Below are positions 17,533 to 25,717 of a DNA stretch of 64,000 nt, piece by piece. Every line of letters starts with the position of its first letter. Positions within the stretch are counted from its first letter, which is position 1. This stretch comes from Devosia sp. ZB163 (GTDB lineage Bacteria; Pseudomonadota; Alphaproteobacteria; Rhizobiales; Devosiaceae), in assembly GCF_028613635.1 (NCBI RefSeq), contig NZ_JAQRMY010000005.1, forward strand, positions 154,016 through 218,015. The letters run 5' to 3'. Position numbers and translations under genes: made by a program. Under the pieces are notes generated by a model that did no database searches, was not told the origin of the DNA, and was given only the letters and a program-made list of their open reading frames with translations.

Positions 17533-18176
17533 TGGTGAAGCTCAACGGGCCGATGCTGCCGCCAAAGAGCGGCGGGACCGCCAAGCAGATCGTGGTGTTG
17601 CTCCACGGCTATGGCGCCGACGGCACCGACCTCATCGGGCTCGGACAGCATTGGGGTGAGGTGTTGCCCGATGCCCTGTTCGTCTCGCCGAACGCGCCGA
17701 CGCCCTGTGCCGGCAACCCGTTCGGCTTCGAGTGGTTTCCGCTGCAGGTCGATCGCATTGCTGGCCGGATCGAGGGCGCCAAGGCGGCGGCCCCGGTGAT
17801 CGTCGAGTTCCTCGAGGACCTCTGGCGGCAGACCGGGGTGACAGCCGCTGACACCTATCTCATCGGTTTCTCGCAGGGCGCTATGATGGCGCTCCACGTG
17901 GGCACCGCGCTGCCCCACGCGCTGCGTGGCATCGTCTCGTTCTCTGGCGCGTTCGTTCCAGCCGACGACTTCCCCGTCGACAGCAAACCGCCGGTGGCGC
18001 TGATCCATGGCGACCTCGATCAGGTCGTCGATCCCCGGCTCAGCAAGCAGGCGGCAGATGATCTGCTCGCCGCCGGCTACGATGTGACGCTCCATATCTC
18101 GAACGGTACGGCTCACGGCATCGCGCCTGACGGGCTCGATTTCGCGACATCCTTCCTCGTTTCTCAGAACAACTGA
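17532..18176 (+). CDS. Phospholipase/carboxylesterase (alpha/beta hydrolase)
   Basis: A 214-residue cytosolic serine esterase of the YpfH/carboxylesterase 2 group. The oxyanion region is LLHGYGADG, the nucleophile S114 lies in GFSQG (112-116), an acid lies in IHGDLDQVV, and the catalytic His is in GTAHGI. ATG 17532 overlaps the alkA stop (TGATG). The coupling to a DNA glycosylase has no obvious functional reason. Confidence 0.9.
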   Translation: MVKLNGPMLPPKSGGTAKQIVVLLHGYGADGTDLIGLGQHWGEVLPDALFVSPNAPTPCAGNPFGFEWFPLQVDRIAGRIEGAKAAAPVIVEFLEDLWRQTGVTAADTYLIGFSQGAMMALHVGTALPHALRGIVSFSGAFVPADDFPVDSKPPVALIHGDLDQVVDPRLSKQAADDLLAAGYDVTLHISNGTAHGIAPDGLDFATSFLVSQNN

Positions 18177-18271
18177 AACGACTTATCGAATCGCGCTTCA
18201 CAGTCGCGTCACATCAGGCATAGATTATTGCCGATCATGACTTGCCGCGATTCCCGTTCCGGGGGCGACAA

Positions 18272-18829
18272 GTGACAGTACATGCGTCGCTTGAGAGTTG
18301 CCCCGCTCTGGTGCTGAACGCCGACTACCGTCCGCTCAGCTATTACCCATTGTCGCTTTGGTCCTGGCAGGATGCCATCAAGGCAATCTTCCTCGACCGG
18401 GTGAACGTGGTCTCCAATTATGACCGGGTGATCAAGTCGCCCAGCTTCGAGATGTTCCTGCCCAGCGTGGTTTCGCTGAAGGACTACGTGCGCCCGGCGC
18501 GTCATCCGGCCTTCACCCGCTTCAACGTCTTCCTGCGCGACAAATTCCAGTGCCAGTACTGTGGCGCGCGCGACGACCTGACGTTCGATCACGTCCTGCC
18601 GCGGTCCAAGGGCGGGCGTACGACGTGGGAGAACGTCGTCACCGCCTGCGCGCCGTGCAACCTCAGGAAGGCCAACCGGCTGCCGCGCGAGATCCACATG
18701 TATCCGATGCAGGAGCCGTTCCAGCCGAGCGTGAATGACCTGCACAACAATGGCCGGGCGTTCCCGCCCAACCACCTGCACCAGAGCTGGCTCGACTACC
18801 TCTACTGGGATATCGAGCTCGAGCCCTAG
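18272..18829 (+). CDS. HNH endonuclease domain protein
   Basis: A 185-residue HNH protein. Zinc pairs are C94-x2-C97 (CQYC) and C126-x2-C129 (CAPC); the catalytic D106-H107 is in FDHVLPRSKGG; the Asn/His of the third element lies in the ENVVTAC region. This is the chromosomal type common in alphaproteobacteria, with an N-terminal ALVLNADYRPLSYYPLS segment; its biological role is unknown. GTG 18272 is preferred over a TTG ten codons upstream for its GGGGG spacing. Confidence 0.88.
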   Translation: MTVHASLESCPALVLNADYRPLSYYPLSLWSWQDAIKAIFLDRVNVVSNYDRVIKSPSFEMFLPSVVSLKDYVRPARHPAFTRFNVFLRDKFQCQYCGARDDLTFDHVLPRSKGGRTTWENVVTACAPCNLRKANRLPREIHMYPMQEPFQPSVNDLHNNGRAFPPNHLHQSWLDYLYWDIELEP

Positions 18830-19359
18830 GCAGCCTTGCGTCCGCGCAGCACTGTGGCCGCGAGCAGCATCGCCACGATGGCAATCGAGATCAGCGCATT
18901 GTAGCCGGCCAGCGACAGGCCGAGGAAACGGAACTGCACGGCGTCGCACGGGATGACGCGCGTGGCGTTGATGTTGTTGAGGTCGTTGAAGTTGACCGTC
19001 ACGCCCGTGCCCGTGCAGGCCGTCGGGCCGGGCCACCAGTGCCATTCGACGCCGGAATGGTAGCCGGCCAGCCAAGTCGACCAGACGAAGGTGGCTATGG
19101 CGATCGCCATGGCGACATACCACACGATGCGCGGCAGGCGGTTCCAGAAGATGAGGATGAGCGCCAGCACCGGCAGGCCCAGGTAGTAAGGCAAGCGCTG
19201 CTCGAGGCAGAGTTCGCAGGGCACGAGACCGCCGATCAACTGCGATCCCCAGGCGCCGGCGATAGTAGCGAGGCCGAGGACGAAGGAAATCGCGGTCAGG
19301 AGCCGCGGACGATCGGCAGTGATGGACAAGGGTGACGCTCCAGTCGTTGCGCCGGCCAT
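18826..19359 (-). CDS. dsbB: Disulfide bond formation protein DsbB family
   Basis: Inner-membrane quinone-dependent oxidase that regenerates a DsbA-like periplasmic oxidant. 177 residues with four membrane segments. The first periplasmic cysteine pair is C48-x2-C51 (CELC), and the second periplasmic loop carries C115 and C138. ATG start at 19359. The stop overlaps the convergent HNH gene. No dsbA is in the window. Confidence 0.92.
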   Translation of the reverse strand: MAGATTGASPLSITADRPRLLTAISFVLGLATIAGAWGSQLIGGLVPCELCLEQRLPYYLGLPVLALILIFWNRLPRIVWYVAMAIAIATFVWSTWLAGYHSGVEWHWWPGPTACTGTGVTVNFNDLNNINATRVIPCDAVQFRFLGLSLAGYNALISIAIVAMLLAATVLRGRKAA

Positions 19360-19407
19360 ATTCTCGGGCGCGTCCGCCCTGTCAACTTACCGCCGATAAC
19401 GAGATTG

Positions 19408-20277
19408 TCACTCGCCCGGGCCCTTGAGGCCGAGCATCGCCATCACTGCGCGGGCATTGTCGGGCGCGTGTTCCTTGTCGGTCGAGACAAAGAAGGCGAA
19501 GACGTCGCGGGGTGGCGGAGCCGCCTCGGGACCGGTGACGTACGTACCATCGGCGACGGCCGAGCCTTCGGCCCAGGCCTTGAGCCAGCCGGTGCGGGCG
19601 TCGCGCTCATCGGTCGAGTAGCTCTCCCTGCCCGGTGCCCCCTGGAGGCGGGCATAGGAGAAGTCGGCGGTCTGGTCGATGTGGGGCCAGTCGGCGGTGT
19701 CGGCGACGACGAGCGCGACGTTGTAGCGCCGGAGTTGGGCGATGAAGCGCTCGTCGGCAAAGCTCTTGTGGCGCACCTCGATGGCGTGGCGGACACGGCC
19801 GATGCCGGTCGCATCGAGATAGGGTGGGTTCTTGGCATAGTCGGTCTTGCCGGCCAACGTGGTGAGTTCGTCGGGCGTCTGAGGCAACAGCGCGAGGAAG
19901 TCCTCCATGCGCGCAGGGTCATAGCTCGAGTTGCCGGGCAGCTGCCAGCAGAAGGGCCCGAGCTTGCGGCCGAGCGCCATGACGCCCGAGGCGAAGAAAT
20001 TGGCGAGAGGGATCTCGACATCCTTCAGCCGCTTGATGTGGGTTACGAGCTGGTGGCCCTTCACCGTGAAGACGAAGTCGTCGGGGGTCTGGCTGGCCCA
20101 GTTCTCGAAGCTCGTGGCCTTCTGGTGCGAGTAGAAGGTGGCGTTGATCTCGATATTGCCGAGCTGCGCGCTCGCGTAGGCGAGCTCCTCTCTCTGCTTC
20201 AGTCCGTCGGGATAGAAGTTCTTGCGCCAGGGTTCGAAGACCCAGCCGGCCGTGCCCAGCCTGATCGTGCCTGCCAT
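19408..20277 (-). CDS. DUF72 domain protein (YecE family)
   Basis: A 289-residue TIM-barrel-like protein of the YecE/DUF72 family. It shows the family start (IRLGTAGWVFEPWRKNFYP), the NATFYSHQKATSFENWA block and the EVRHKSFADE motif. The biochemical function of the family is not established. ATG 20277 has GAGGAG upstream. It stands alone between dsbB and the AT-rich gap. Confidence 0.9.
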   Translation of the reverse strand: MAGTIRLGTAGWVFEPWRKNFYPDGLKQREELAYASAQLGNIEINATFYSHQKATSFENWASQTPDDFVFTVKGHQLVTHIKRLKDVEIPLANFFASGVMALGRKLGPFCWQLPGNSSYDPARMEDFLALLPQTPDELTTLAGKTDYAKNPPYLDATGIGRVRHAIEVRHKSFADERFIAQLRRYNVALVVADTADWPHIDQTADFSYARLQGAPGRESYSTDERDARTGWLKAWAEGSAVADGTYVTGPEAAPPPRDVFAFFVSTDKEHAPDNARAVMAMLGLKGPGE

Positions 20278-20364
20278 CCGTCACTCCTCGCTCTCGATCA
20301 GCCCAAGCCTCGGTGCCCGGATCAACCGGTTCCGCAGGTGCATATACTGAACGAAAAGAGGAAG

Positions 20365-20394
20365 GCGTGCCAACGCCTTGAGGCGTTGGCACGC
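20365..20394 (-). terminator. Rho-independent terminator of the 50-residue protein gene
   Basis: Perfect 13-bp stem GCGTGCCAACGCC (20365-20377) with its complement (20382-20394) around the tetraloop TTGA. Read on the minus strand it is followed by the T-rich TTCCTCTTTTCG. It begins 10 bases after the stop of the 20405-20557 gene. Confidence 0.85.
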
Positions 20395-20404
20395 TGGTTG
20401 TCAG

Positions 20405-20557
20405 TCAGGCGTTGGCCGCGCGAAGCAGGAAGAGGCTGAAGATCAGGGCGCTTCTCACGCCCCACTCGATCTCCTGGATGCCCTCCGCCATTCCGGCGTC
20501 GATTGACCACCGTATGACGACCAGTGCCAGCAAAACCACAAATGCAGCCCGAATCAT
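20405..20557 (-). CDS. 50-residue small membrane protein
   Basis: A short reading frame encoding MIRAAFVVLLALVVIRW followed by an amphipathic Glu/Gly stretch and a second hydrophobic segment ending SALIFSLFLLRAANA. Two membrane segments are likely. ATG 20557 has GGGGGA five bases upstream, and a strong terminator follows the stop, so the unit looks complete and transcribed alone. No family recognised. Being bounded by both an RBS and a terminator makes chance unlikely. Confidence 0.6.
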   Translation of the reverse strand: MIRAAFVVLLALVVIRWSIDAGMAEGIQEIEWGVRSALIFSLFLLRAANA

Positions 20558-21169
20558 CTTGTCCCCCAGTCACGCAAGTACAACAAGGACTTAGATCGGG
20601 CGAAATTACACAGATGTACTTAATTCGTGGTGCGATTTCGCACTTTGACTAGCCCTGTCTGCTTCTCCGGCCGACATTGATATGAACATCAGGGTTGATT
20701 TTGTGGTGCAAGTTCGGATTTTTGTGGTGTTGAATAGTGTGAATAAGGTGGATTCCGTACGATTGTTTTGAATCGATCAATATATCGACGTATCAACTGG
20801 TTGTGTCGTAGACGTGCGCTTGCGTACCAACAATTTTGGCAAGTTGTCGTCATGTTTTTGTCAAGATGTCGGTGTGAGGCTTTCCGTGCCAGGCCGGATC
20901 CCAACCGAGCCCCAAACCGAAGTGGGGATCCGAATGACCTCTAGAGGACCCCGGCCTTCCGCGACCGAAGGCTGGGGTCTTTGGCATTGTGGCGCTGCTG
21001 CAGATACTCCGTCTGAGGCGCTGCCGATTGCCGGGCGAAGTATTGCCTCCGCAAATCGAAGAAAAAGAGCCGCGACTTCTTCGGGCGCGCTTCTGCGTTT
21101 CCTAACCCGGGCCGGGCATCGTCCAGCTGGGGTTCGCTAAGGGGGCCCCCGCGAGCCGGAGTTCCTTCG
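20558..21169. other. AT-rich gene-poor stretch with tandem hairpins
   Basis: This 612-base gap is clearly poorer in GC than its surroundings, especially 20600-20880. Short reading frames on both strands have neither RBS nor protein-like composition. Two hairpins stand in tandem at 20896-20931 and 20947-20979, the second followed by TTT. They could end a small RNA transcribed from the AT-rich part. No gene is called. Confidence 0.5.
20947..20983 (+). terminator. Possible terminator hairpin
   Basis: GACCCCGGCCTTC (20947-20959) pairs with GAAGGCTGGGGTC (20967-20979), 13 bp with one G-U pair, and is followed by TTT. The U-tract is short. It is preceded by GGATCCC/GGGATCC (20896-20902 and 20925-20931). 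Confidence 0.45.
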
Positions 21170-21502
21170 ATGAGCATGGTACGACACGCTGCCTTGGCAT
21201 TGCTTGTCACAGGCACGCTGCCAGCCGCTGGACACGCGCTAGCGCAGACCGCTTCTGGAGCCTTTCCGCTGATCGTGAGCTGCTCGGATGCCGGGACCGA
21301 TCGCTTCTTTTACCTATCGACTCTCAGGCCGGATGGAACGGCGGTCTACCTCTCGCCGGACAACATTGCCGCGACGATCACCCCGAGCGGCGCTGCGAGC
21401 AGGATCCAGACGGAAGGCAACGGCACCTGCACCGACAAGACAGTCGACCAGCTGCGCGCCGATGGCCAGATCTATGACGCAGTGCAAGGCGGCCGGCGGT
21501 AA
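21170..21502 (+). CDS. Small exported hypothetical protein
   Basis: A 110-residue protein with a signal peptide (hydrophobic core about 7-25, likely cut after HALAQ). The mature part is about 85 residues with two cysteines (in VSCSDAG and NGTCTDK) that may form a disulfide. ATG 21170 has GGAG at a suitable distance. Family not recognised. It precedes the DUF2092 gene in the same direction, 183 bases away. Confidence 0.65.
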   Translation: MSMVRHAALALLVTGTLPAAGHALAQTASGAFPLIVSCSDAGTDRFFYLSTLRPDGTAVYLSPDNIAATITPSGAASRIQTEGNGTCTDKTVDQLRADGQIYDAVQGGRR

Positions 21503-21685
21503 GCTTGTCGACGTCGCCCCGGCGTCGTTCACAAGCGTACGAACGCTGCCGTTAGTTGATTGAAACACTTCTCGAAATCGTCCGAGCGAATTCTCCGTTT
21601 CATCAGCCCTCTCCAGCTAGACCAGCAGGGTCCAAATTGACTGCGCTGTCCGGGGTTCCCGGCCGCGCCAATCCGGAGTGACCCG

Positions 21686-22528
21686 ATGTACCTGAATACA
21701 CACCAACGGGTGCGGGCCCCGATCCTTCCCGTGCTTGCAGCGTCGCTACTGATGTCGGTGCTGACGGCAGCGGCGCAGGAGGCAGCGCCCGCAAAGCCGA
21801 TTGAGAAGGCCCTTGCCCCGCTCCAGGAAAAGGCCGAGGCCGACAAAATCGAGCCGGCGTCGGTCGAGGCACTGGAGGCGATGGGAGCCTATCTCGCCGA
21901 CCTCAAGAACTTCACGCTCAAGAGCGATTTCGAAACCCAGATGGCCCTCGACAACGACCAGGTCATCGATATTACCGGCACCACGAACTACGAAGTCCGG
22001 CGTCCGGATGGCCTGCGCGCGACAGTCGAGAGCGAACTGGGCTCGCGCGAGTTCATCTATGATGGCAAGCAACTGACCGTGGTCGATCCGCCCGACAAGG
22101 TCTACGGCAGGGCCGAGGTGGCCCCGACCATCAAGGGGATGCTCGAGCAGGTCAGCTACCATCTCGGCATCGACCTGCCGCTGTCGGACCTGTTCAATTT
22201 CGGCACGCCAGACGCGGCCGAGAACATCATCACCGAAGGCTTCCTCGTCAGCTCGGCCAAGGTCGACGACATCCCAGTCAAACACTGGGCTTATCGCACA
22301 GCCGGCAAGGATTTCGAGCTCTGGATTCAGGACGGCGATACGCCGCTCCCGCTTCGCGTCGTGGTTCTCGACGACACGATCCCGGCTCGCCCGCGCTTCG
22401 AGGCCAACCTCGAATGGGCGCCCAATGTCGAGGTGGCCAGCTCGGAGTTCGAGTTCACGCCCCCGGACGACTACGAGGAGATCGGTTTTGTCATGCAGAC
22501 GGCCGAAGCCGGGGAGCCCGCCAAATGA
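21686..22528 (+). CDS. DUF2092 family exported protein
   Basis: A 280-residue periplasmic protein with a signal peptide ending near AAAQE (about residue 32). The body matches the DUF2092 (PF09865) pattern: repeated beta strands such as TNYEVRRPDGLRATVE, DGKQLTVVDPPDKVYG and a central DLPLSDLF. The family has a LolA/LppX-like lipid-binding fold by prediction, but its role is not established. The stop overlaps the next gene by four bases (ATGA). Confidence 0.82.
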   Translation: MYLNTHQRVRAPILPVLAASLLMSVLTAAAQEAAPAKPIEKALAPLQEKAEADKIEPASVEALEAMGAYLADLKNFTLKSDFETQMALDNDQVIDITGTTNYEVRRPDGLRATVESELGSREFIYDGKQLTVVDPPDKVYGRAEVAPTIKGMLEQVSYHLGIDLPLSDLFNFGTPDAAENIITEGFLVSSAKVDDIPVKHWAYRTAGKDFELWIQDGDTPLPLRVVVLDDTIPARPRFEANLEWAPNVEVASSEFEFTPPDDYEEIGFVMQTAEAGEPAK

Positions 22529-23088
22529 GTGCGTCAAACCTTACCTTCAAACCCCGTCCGGTCATGGCGGTGGTGACTGCCATTCTCATCGGCCTCGTCC
22601 TGTCAGTTCCGGCTGACGCTCGACCGGGCGGCGGTGGCGGGGGCGGTGGCCGCGGCGGTGGTGGTGGTGGCTTCGGCGGAGGGGGCGGCTTCAGTGGCGG
22701 CCATGGAGGCGGCAATTTCAGCGGCAATTTCGGTGGTGGCGGTTCGGGCTTCTCGCGCCCGGCCAACGTCGGCGGTGGCGGCATCAGTTCGCGGCCGCGT
22801 CCCGAACAACCCATCGTGAAACCGCCCGGCAATCGCCCCGACCGCCCGAACCGGCCTGATCACCCCAACCGCCCGAACGTTCCGTGGATACCCGGGGCCG
22901 GTATCTGGTGGGGCGCCCAGATTTCCGACGACTACTGGGATGATCTGAACGTGGTCTACAACCTGCCCAACAGCTGCCAGCAGGTGCGGGTCAATGACCA
23001 GCGCTATATCCGTTGCTCCAACGGCTGGTACCAGAAGGTGTTCAACGGCAATCAGGTGGCCTACGCCGCCGTTGCGGCGCCGCGCTGA
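22525..23088 (+). CDS. Glycine-rich exported protein coupled to DUF2092 gene
   Basis: A 187-residue protein: a signal peptide (about 1-33), a low-complexity Gly-rich region (about 35-90) with short runs of Gly, Phe and Ser, then an Arg/Pro/Asn/Asp-rich linker with repeated RPNRPDHPNRPN-like units, and a compact C-terminal domain (about 125-187) with two Cys in NSCQQVRV and IRCSNGWY. The ATGA overlap with the DUF2092 gene indicates translational coupling. Likely a cell-surface or periplasmic partner; function unknown. Confidence 0.72.
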   Translation: MSASNLTFKPRPVMAVVTAILIGLVLSVPADARPGGGGGGGGRGGGGGGFGGGGGFSGGHGGGNFSGNFGGGGSGFSRPANVGGGGISSRPRPEQPIVKPPGNRPDRPNRPDHPNRPNVPWIPGAGIWWGAQISDDYWDDLNVVYNLPNSCQQVRVNDQRYIRCSNGWYQKVFNGNQVAYAAVAAPR

Positions 23089-23130
23089 CCGAAGATGGCG
23101 TTGCCACGATGCCCTCGCTAGGCGCGCGTC

Positions 23131-23580
23131 GTGGCAACGATCCTTCACTTTAGCCTGGGCTTCGCGACCGTCGGGACCACCGTCGTCCTGCACCTTGTCG
23201 GGCTTGCGCTGATCCTGCGACTGCTCGAGCTGTGCAAGGAGCGGCTGAAGCGGACCCGGATCATGCAGATGATCCTCATGGGTTCGGTCGTCTGCGGCAT
23301 TCTCGCGCTGCACATGGCCGAGATCAGCGTTTACGCACTGATCTTCTGGCTCGGTGGGGCCCTCGCGCCCTATGACATCGCCCTCTACTTTTCGGCGACG
23401 ACGTTCACCACCATCGGCTATGGCGACGTGACTGTTGACGGAGCGTGGCGCCTGTTTGCCGCCCTCGAGGGACTGACCGGGATCACACTCGTTGGATGGT
23501 CGGTGGCGTTCCTCGTGACAGTGGTGCGTCGGCTGGACCAGTGGCTGGGGGCCCAGTCACCCGGACGTCTGCGCCGGTGA
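23131..23580 (+). CDS. Two-TM potassium channel family protein
   Basis: A 149-residue ion-channel protein (PF07885). Membrane segments lie at about 10-32 and 47-75, followed by the pore helix and selectivity filter TTIGYGD (93-99), then a final membrane helix (about 110-130). There is no cytosolic RCK domain, so gating is unclear. GTG 23131 is the likely start; no better one has an RBS. The stop overlaps the convergent glutaminase gene by about 24 bases. Confidence 0.85.
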   Translation: MATILHFSLGFATVGTTVVLHLVGLALILRLLELCKERLKRTRIMQMILMGSVVCGILALHMAEISVYALIFWLGGALAPYDIALYFSATTFTTIGYGDVTVDGAWRLFAALEGLTGITLVGWSVAFLVTVVRRLDQWLGAQSPGRLRR

Positions 23581-24549
23581 CGAAACGAAGAGGTCGAGCC
23601 CGAGGTGCTGTGACAGGTACTTCGCTACCAACTGGCCCTTGATGCTGTTGCCGGCGGTATCGAGCAGCGGCGCGAACGTGCCGAGCCCGCCCTTGCCCGG
23701 CGAAACGGCGACGATGCCGCCGCTGATGCCACTCTTGCCGGGCAGCCCGATCTCATACAGCCAGTCTCCCGAGGTCTCGTAGAGTCCGGCGGTGGCCATC
23801 ACTGCCAGCGTGTAGTGACAGACCAAGGGATCGATCACCCGTTGCCGCGTCACTGGATTGACGCCGCCGCTGGCAAGTGTTGCGCCCATCACGGCGAGGT
23901 CGCGGGCGGTGACGTTGAGGCAGCACTGGCGGGTGTAGAGATCTACCGCCTGCATCGGGTCGCAGTAGATTCCGCCGAGGCCATGGAGGATCTGGGCGAG
24001 GCCGCGGTTGCGGAAGTTGGTGGTGGAGGCCGAGGCGAATACCTCGTCGTCGAGTGCTAACTCGCGCCCGGCGAACTCGGAGAGGCCGGCGCGAAGGAAA
24101 TCCCATTTGTCCTCCGCACTGTCCCCCGGCGCGAGGCTGGTCGTCGCCATGGCGCCGCTGTTGACCATTGGATTGGTGTGCCCGCCTGGGTTGCGCTCGA
24201 GCGGCGCGGCGGAGTTGAAGGCAGAACCGGTGGCGTTCACGCCGAGCTTCTGGCGGGCCGCGGTCGGTCCGATCTGCTCGCAGATGAGGGCGAAGACGAA
24301 GGGCTTGGAGATACTCATCAGCGTGAACTCGTGGTTCATGTCGCCGACCCCGTAGGTCTCGCCGTTGGTGGCCGCGATACAAATGCCGAAGAGGTCCTCC
24401 TGGGCGCGTGCCAGGGCAGGGTAGACCTGCGAGCGCTCACCCTCGGTGTTGTCGCGCACCAGCATGTGGGCTCGCTCGACGATCTGCCGGACATCGACCG
24501 GCGACGGCAACTGGCCGGTCGAAACGTAGGGGCGCGCCTCGTGGATCAT
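23557..24549 (-). CDS. glsA: Glutaminase
   Basis: Serine-dependent glutaminase, 330 residues, beta-lactamase-like fold: glutamine to glutamate and ammonia. The catalytic S79-x-x-K82 is in SISK, with the family blocks GVGDMNHEFTLMSISKP, NPMVNSGAM and the GKSGISGGIVAV loop. In enterobacteria the ammonia made by GlsA neutralises cytosolic acid. The gene sits 20 bases downstream of the Ca2+/H+ antiporter gene, so the two are probably one transcript. Confidence 0.95.
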   Translation of the reverse strand: MIHEARPYVSTGQLPSPVDVRQIVERAHMLVRDNTEGERSQVYPALARAQEDLFGICIAATNGETYGVGDMNHEFTLMSISKPFVFALICEQIGPTAARQKLGVNATGSAFNSAAPLERNPGGHTNPMVNSGAMATTSLAPGDSAEDKWDFLRAGLSEFAGRELALDDEVFASASTTNFRNRGLAQILHGLGGIYCDPMQAVDLYTRQCCLNVTARDLAVMGATLASGGVNPVTRQRVIDPLVCHYTLAVMATAGLYETSGDWLYEIGLPGKSGISGGIVAVSPGKGGLGTFAPLLDTAGNSIKGQLVAKYLSQHLGLDLFVSSPAQTSG

Positions 24550-24569
24550 CTGACCGCACTCCGTCGCGA

Positions 24570-25664
24570 CTAGGCAGCAGGCGGCGGGAGCAGGAACAGG
24601 GTGATCCCGAAGATGCCGTAGACCATCAGCAGGAGCACCCCCGGATACCAGGCGGACCGTCCGCTGCCGCTGACGAGGATCGCCGTAAGCGTGGCGAGGA
24701 ACATCATCAGGACTGCGCCCGGCCAGAACAGCATATCCATTGGATGCGGGCCGATGAAGTAGCTGAGGATCAGCAGGACCGGCGCAACGAACAGCGCGAT
24801 CTGGGCGGCACTGCCCAGCGCAATGCCGACGCTGAGATCCAGCCGGTTCTTGCGGGCGGCGGTGAAGGCGGAGAGGATTTCGGCCGCTGCGCCGACGATG
24901 GCGACGACGATGAAGCCGACGAACGCCGGCGACATGCCCAGCGTCTCTGCCGCGTGCTCCAGCGACGCAACGAAAACGTGGCTGACGAGCGCGACGACGA
25001 TGGTGATGCCAACGAGCATGATCAGCGCAATGCCGAGGCGCCAGGGATGCTCGTCGGCCTCCCCGTGGTCGCGCGAGCCGAAGAAGCCCTTGTGGGTCTT
25101 CAGCGCAAAGAACATGCCGAGGCCGTAGGCAATCATGAGCAGGACCGCGATGCCGAGGCTGATGTCCTGGATGTAGCCGCCGGGCGGCGCGCGTTCGGCG
25201 TTGGCGACAGCCGACGGGACGATCAGCGCGACTGTGGCAAGGAAGAGCAAGGAGGCCTGGAAGCGGGCACTGGTGCTGTTGAACTCCTGCACGTGGTGCC
25301 TGAGCCCGCCGATCAGGAACGACCCCCCCAGCATGAACAGCGAGTTGGTGACGATTGCGCCGGCGATCGTCGCCTTGACGAGGAGGTACTGGCCGGCCGC
25401 CAGCGCTGTCAGCGCGATCACCATTTCGGTAAGGTTGCCGAGCGAGGCGTTGAGCAGCCCTCCCACCGTGTCACCCGTACTGTGCGCGACGGACTCGGTC
25501 GCCTTGCTCATCAGGGCGGCCAGCGGGACGATGGCGAGCACGGACAGGATAAACAGCCAGGTGTGCTGATCCGGCCAGAGCACCTCGGCAACGAAAACGA
25601 TGGGGACGAAGACGAGCAGCCAGAGCAGCGGCGTCTGGATGATGTCCTTGATCACCTGGCCCAA
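24570..25664 (-). CDS. Calcium/proton antiporter (CaCA superfamily, Cax/ChaA type)
   Basis: A 364-residue polytopic exchanger with 11 membrane segments. The two alpha repeats are GNLTEMVIALTAL and GAAAEILSAFTAARKNR, each with the conserved membrane glutamate. It exchanges cytosolic Ca2+ (or Na+/K+ in ChaA relatives) for protons. TTG 25664 is the likely start, with GGAG seven bases upstream. It lies between the large decarboxylase and glsA, all on the minus strand. Confidence 0.9.
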   Translation of the reverse strand: MGQVIKDIIQTPLLWLLVFVPIVFVAEVLWPDQHTWLFILSVLAIVPLAALMSKATESVAHSTGDTVGGLLNASLGNLTEMVIALTALAAGQYLLVKATIAGAIVTNSLFMLGGSFLIGGLRHHVQEFNSTSARFQASLLFLATVALIVPSAVANAERAPPGGYIQDISLGIAVLLMIAYGLGMFFALKTHKGFFGSRDHGEADEHPWRLGIALIMLVGITIVVALVSHVFVASLEHAAETLGMSPAFVGFIVVAIVGAAAEILSAFTAARKNRLDLSVGIALGSAAQIALFVAPVLLILSYFIGPHPMDMLFWPGAVLMMFLATLTAILVSGSGRSAWYPGVLLLMVYGIFGITLFLLPPPAA

Positions 25665-25717
25665 CGGGGGTCTCCTTGTGGGAAGGGGCCCGCGCGTCGC
25701 GCGTGCCCCGAGAGCGG

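Noticed and set aside
20689..20904. A 71-codon minus-strand frame in the AT-rich island
   Set aside because: No good RBS, no conserved-looking composition, and the region looks more like an RNA or spacer.
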